From: Paraburkholderia franconis | GTDB taxonomy: Bacteria; Pseudomonadota; Gammaproteobacteria; Burkholderiales; Burkholderiaceae | Assembly: GCF_009362735.1 (NCBI RefSeq) | Contig: NZ_WHNP01000005.1 | Coordinates: 270,378 to 334,377 of the forward strand | Length of the DNA: 64,000 bases | Reading direction: 5' to 3' | Shown: piece after piece, positions 63,428-64,000 of the stretch | How the letters are laid out: every line of letters begins with the position of its first letter | Numbering within the stretch: the first letter of the stretch is position 1 | Position numbers and translations under genes: made by a program | The notes under the pieces: generated by a model | The model's input: only the letters and a program-made list of their open reading frames with translations | Databases searched by the model: none | What the model was told of the DNA's origin: nothing

Positions 63428-63655
63428 TTACCGGGCATCGTTTGCCGCCGCGCGGGGATGTTCGCGCACCGGGCCCGCCGGCGAACTCGCCGTTCCCACC
63501 GACCGGCCGTTCTCGCATGCGTAAAACGTGGGCTCGCCAGCCTTGCCGCGGCGGATCGCTTCATCGATTTCCCGTTCGCCGAACGCCGATTTCAAGGCCG
63601 CGACAAAAGCCGCGATCTCCGGCATCGGATGGCTAACGGGTTTGTTCACGCGCAT
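63428..63655 (-). CDS. Small hypothetical protein
   Basis: 75 aa from the ATG at 63655 (GAGGAG is 12 nt upstream, slightly far). PEIAAFVAALKSAFGEREI is a predicted helix; later KAGEPTFYACENG and a polar tail. Cytosolic by appearance. It is 24 nt upstream of the exported gene on the same strand and its upstream region is interrupted by the IS end. Function unknown. Confidence 0.6.
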   Translation of the reverse strand: MRVNKPVSHPMPEIAAFVAALKSAFGEREIDEAIRRGKAGEPTFYACENGRSVGTASSPAGPVREHPRAAANDAR

Positions 63656-63707
63656 ATCCACGACGCAGCTCCTCGTCAATCGCACGCCAGATACTGTATA
63701 TCCATAA

Positions 63708-64000
63708 GGGCTATCCACTTAGCACCACCTGAGAGAAAATGTCGGTGTGAGCGAATTCCAGCCTACCCCGACCGCCGGCGTCGACTACCCTCGGACGTGG
63801 AGCCAGTTTGAAGACTGGTTTGTCACCGAGGAGGAGTGTGCGCGCTATCTTGAGCGGCTGCGTTGGCCGGAGGGGTTCGTCTGCCCCAGTTGCGCAACCA
63901 AACGGGACCCGTATAGGAGCAGCCGCGGGCGCCTGATCTGCCGCACCTGCCGACATCCTGGGACAGTGACATCCGGCACGATTTTCGATAAGACACGCAC
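63708..64000 (+). mobile_element. IS1595-family insertion sequence, left end
   Basis: The element appears to begin near 63708 with gggctatccacttagcacc, matching the usual GGG-C/T start of IS1595 terminal repeats, and runs beyond the right edge. Its transposase starts 39 nt inside. The right end and target duplication are not visible. Confidence 0.7.
63747..64000 (+). CDS. IS1595-family transposase, N-terminal part
   Basis: First 84 codons from GTG 63747. Opens SEFQPTPTAGVDYPRTWS and QFEDWFVTEEECARYLERLR, then a zinc ribbon (VCPSCATKRDPYR, ICRTCRHPGTVTSGTIFD), both typical of IS1595 transposases. The DDE catalytic part lies beyond the window. Confidence 0.88.
   Translation, partial: MSEFQPTPTAGVDYPRTWSQFEDWFVTEEECARYLERLRWPEGFVCPSCATKRDPYRSSRGRLICRTCRHPGTVTSGTIFDKTR

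Overview
The window looks like chromosomal DNA of a Burkholderiaceae bacterium, most likely a Paraburkholderia or Caballeronia relative. The evidence is high GC with strongly GC-biased third positions, Burkholderiales-type small secreted proteins, paired Hsp70/DUF2760 genes, adc-bdh-patatin clustering, and GC-rich palindromic repeats. The species cannot be named from sequence alone. No rRNA, tRNA, CRISPR array or replication origin was seen. One IS end (IS1595 family) enters at the right edge.

Layout: 1-6.9 kb holds a divergent envelope module. A two-partner-secretion transporter (TpsB, cut by the window edge) and a CHAT-domain protein lie on the minus strand; a transmembrane Ser/Thr kinase with a DUF4384-like tail and an MltA-type lytic transglycosylase lie on the plus strand. 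7-13.3 kb carries an amidohydrolase, small lipoproteins or secreted proteins, a hybrid histidine kinase and a decayed serine-recombinase-like gene. 13.3-17.9 kb (minus) holds an RRM protein, PPK2 and a TAXI-type binding protein, then a small exported protein, an unknown cytosolic protein and acylphosphatase. 18-23.2 kb holds an AraC regulator, a zinc-ribbon protein, TerC facing NhaR, an HPF-like protein, a sirtuin and a LysE/RhtB exporter. 23.3-26.9 kb has two tiny minus-strand ORFs and the adc-bdh-patatin operon, which fits ketone-body or polyhydroxybutyrate turnover.

26.9-33 kb holds a phosphoesterase (phospholipase C/acid phosphatase family), a hipBA pair behind a striking five-half-site operator, and a trypsin-like protease fused to an S1/P1-nuclease-like domain. 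33-37.3 kb holds NUDIX, small membrane or secreted proteins, an LLM oxidoreductase, exonuclease III with a repetitive Lys/Ala-rich tail, and DUF3597. 37.7-43 kb is the DUF2760-Hsp70-Hsp70/DUF3731 operon, followed by a 16-bp tandem repeat and a DUF72 pseudogene. 44-47.3 kb is a translationally coupled three-gene operon (two alpha/beta hydrolases around an unknown 470-aa protein), followed by an ABC-permease relic and a SnoaL-like protein. 48.1-50.6 kb is a CBS-PAS-GGDEF-EAL protein.

50.9-56.4 kb has a SYLF protein with a 13-bp minisatellite upstream, a PTS-IIA-containing protein, a SLATT-like membrane protein, FmdB, LysR and MFS genes, then relics of a two-component system and a TerB-like gene. 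57-64 kb has a membrane J-domain protein, a fucosyltransferase-like enzyme with a nested hairpin upstream, an isolated pstS, palindromic repeats, dinB, two small proteins and the IS1595 end.

The least conventional candidates are the CHAT/TpsB/kinase/MltA neighbourhood, the protease-nuclease fusion, the hip operator array, the nested 72-nt hairpin, and several relics and tiny genes that simple ORF calling would miss.
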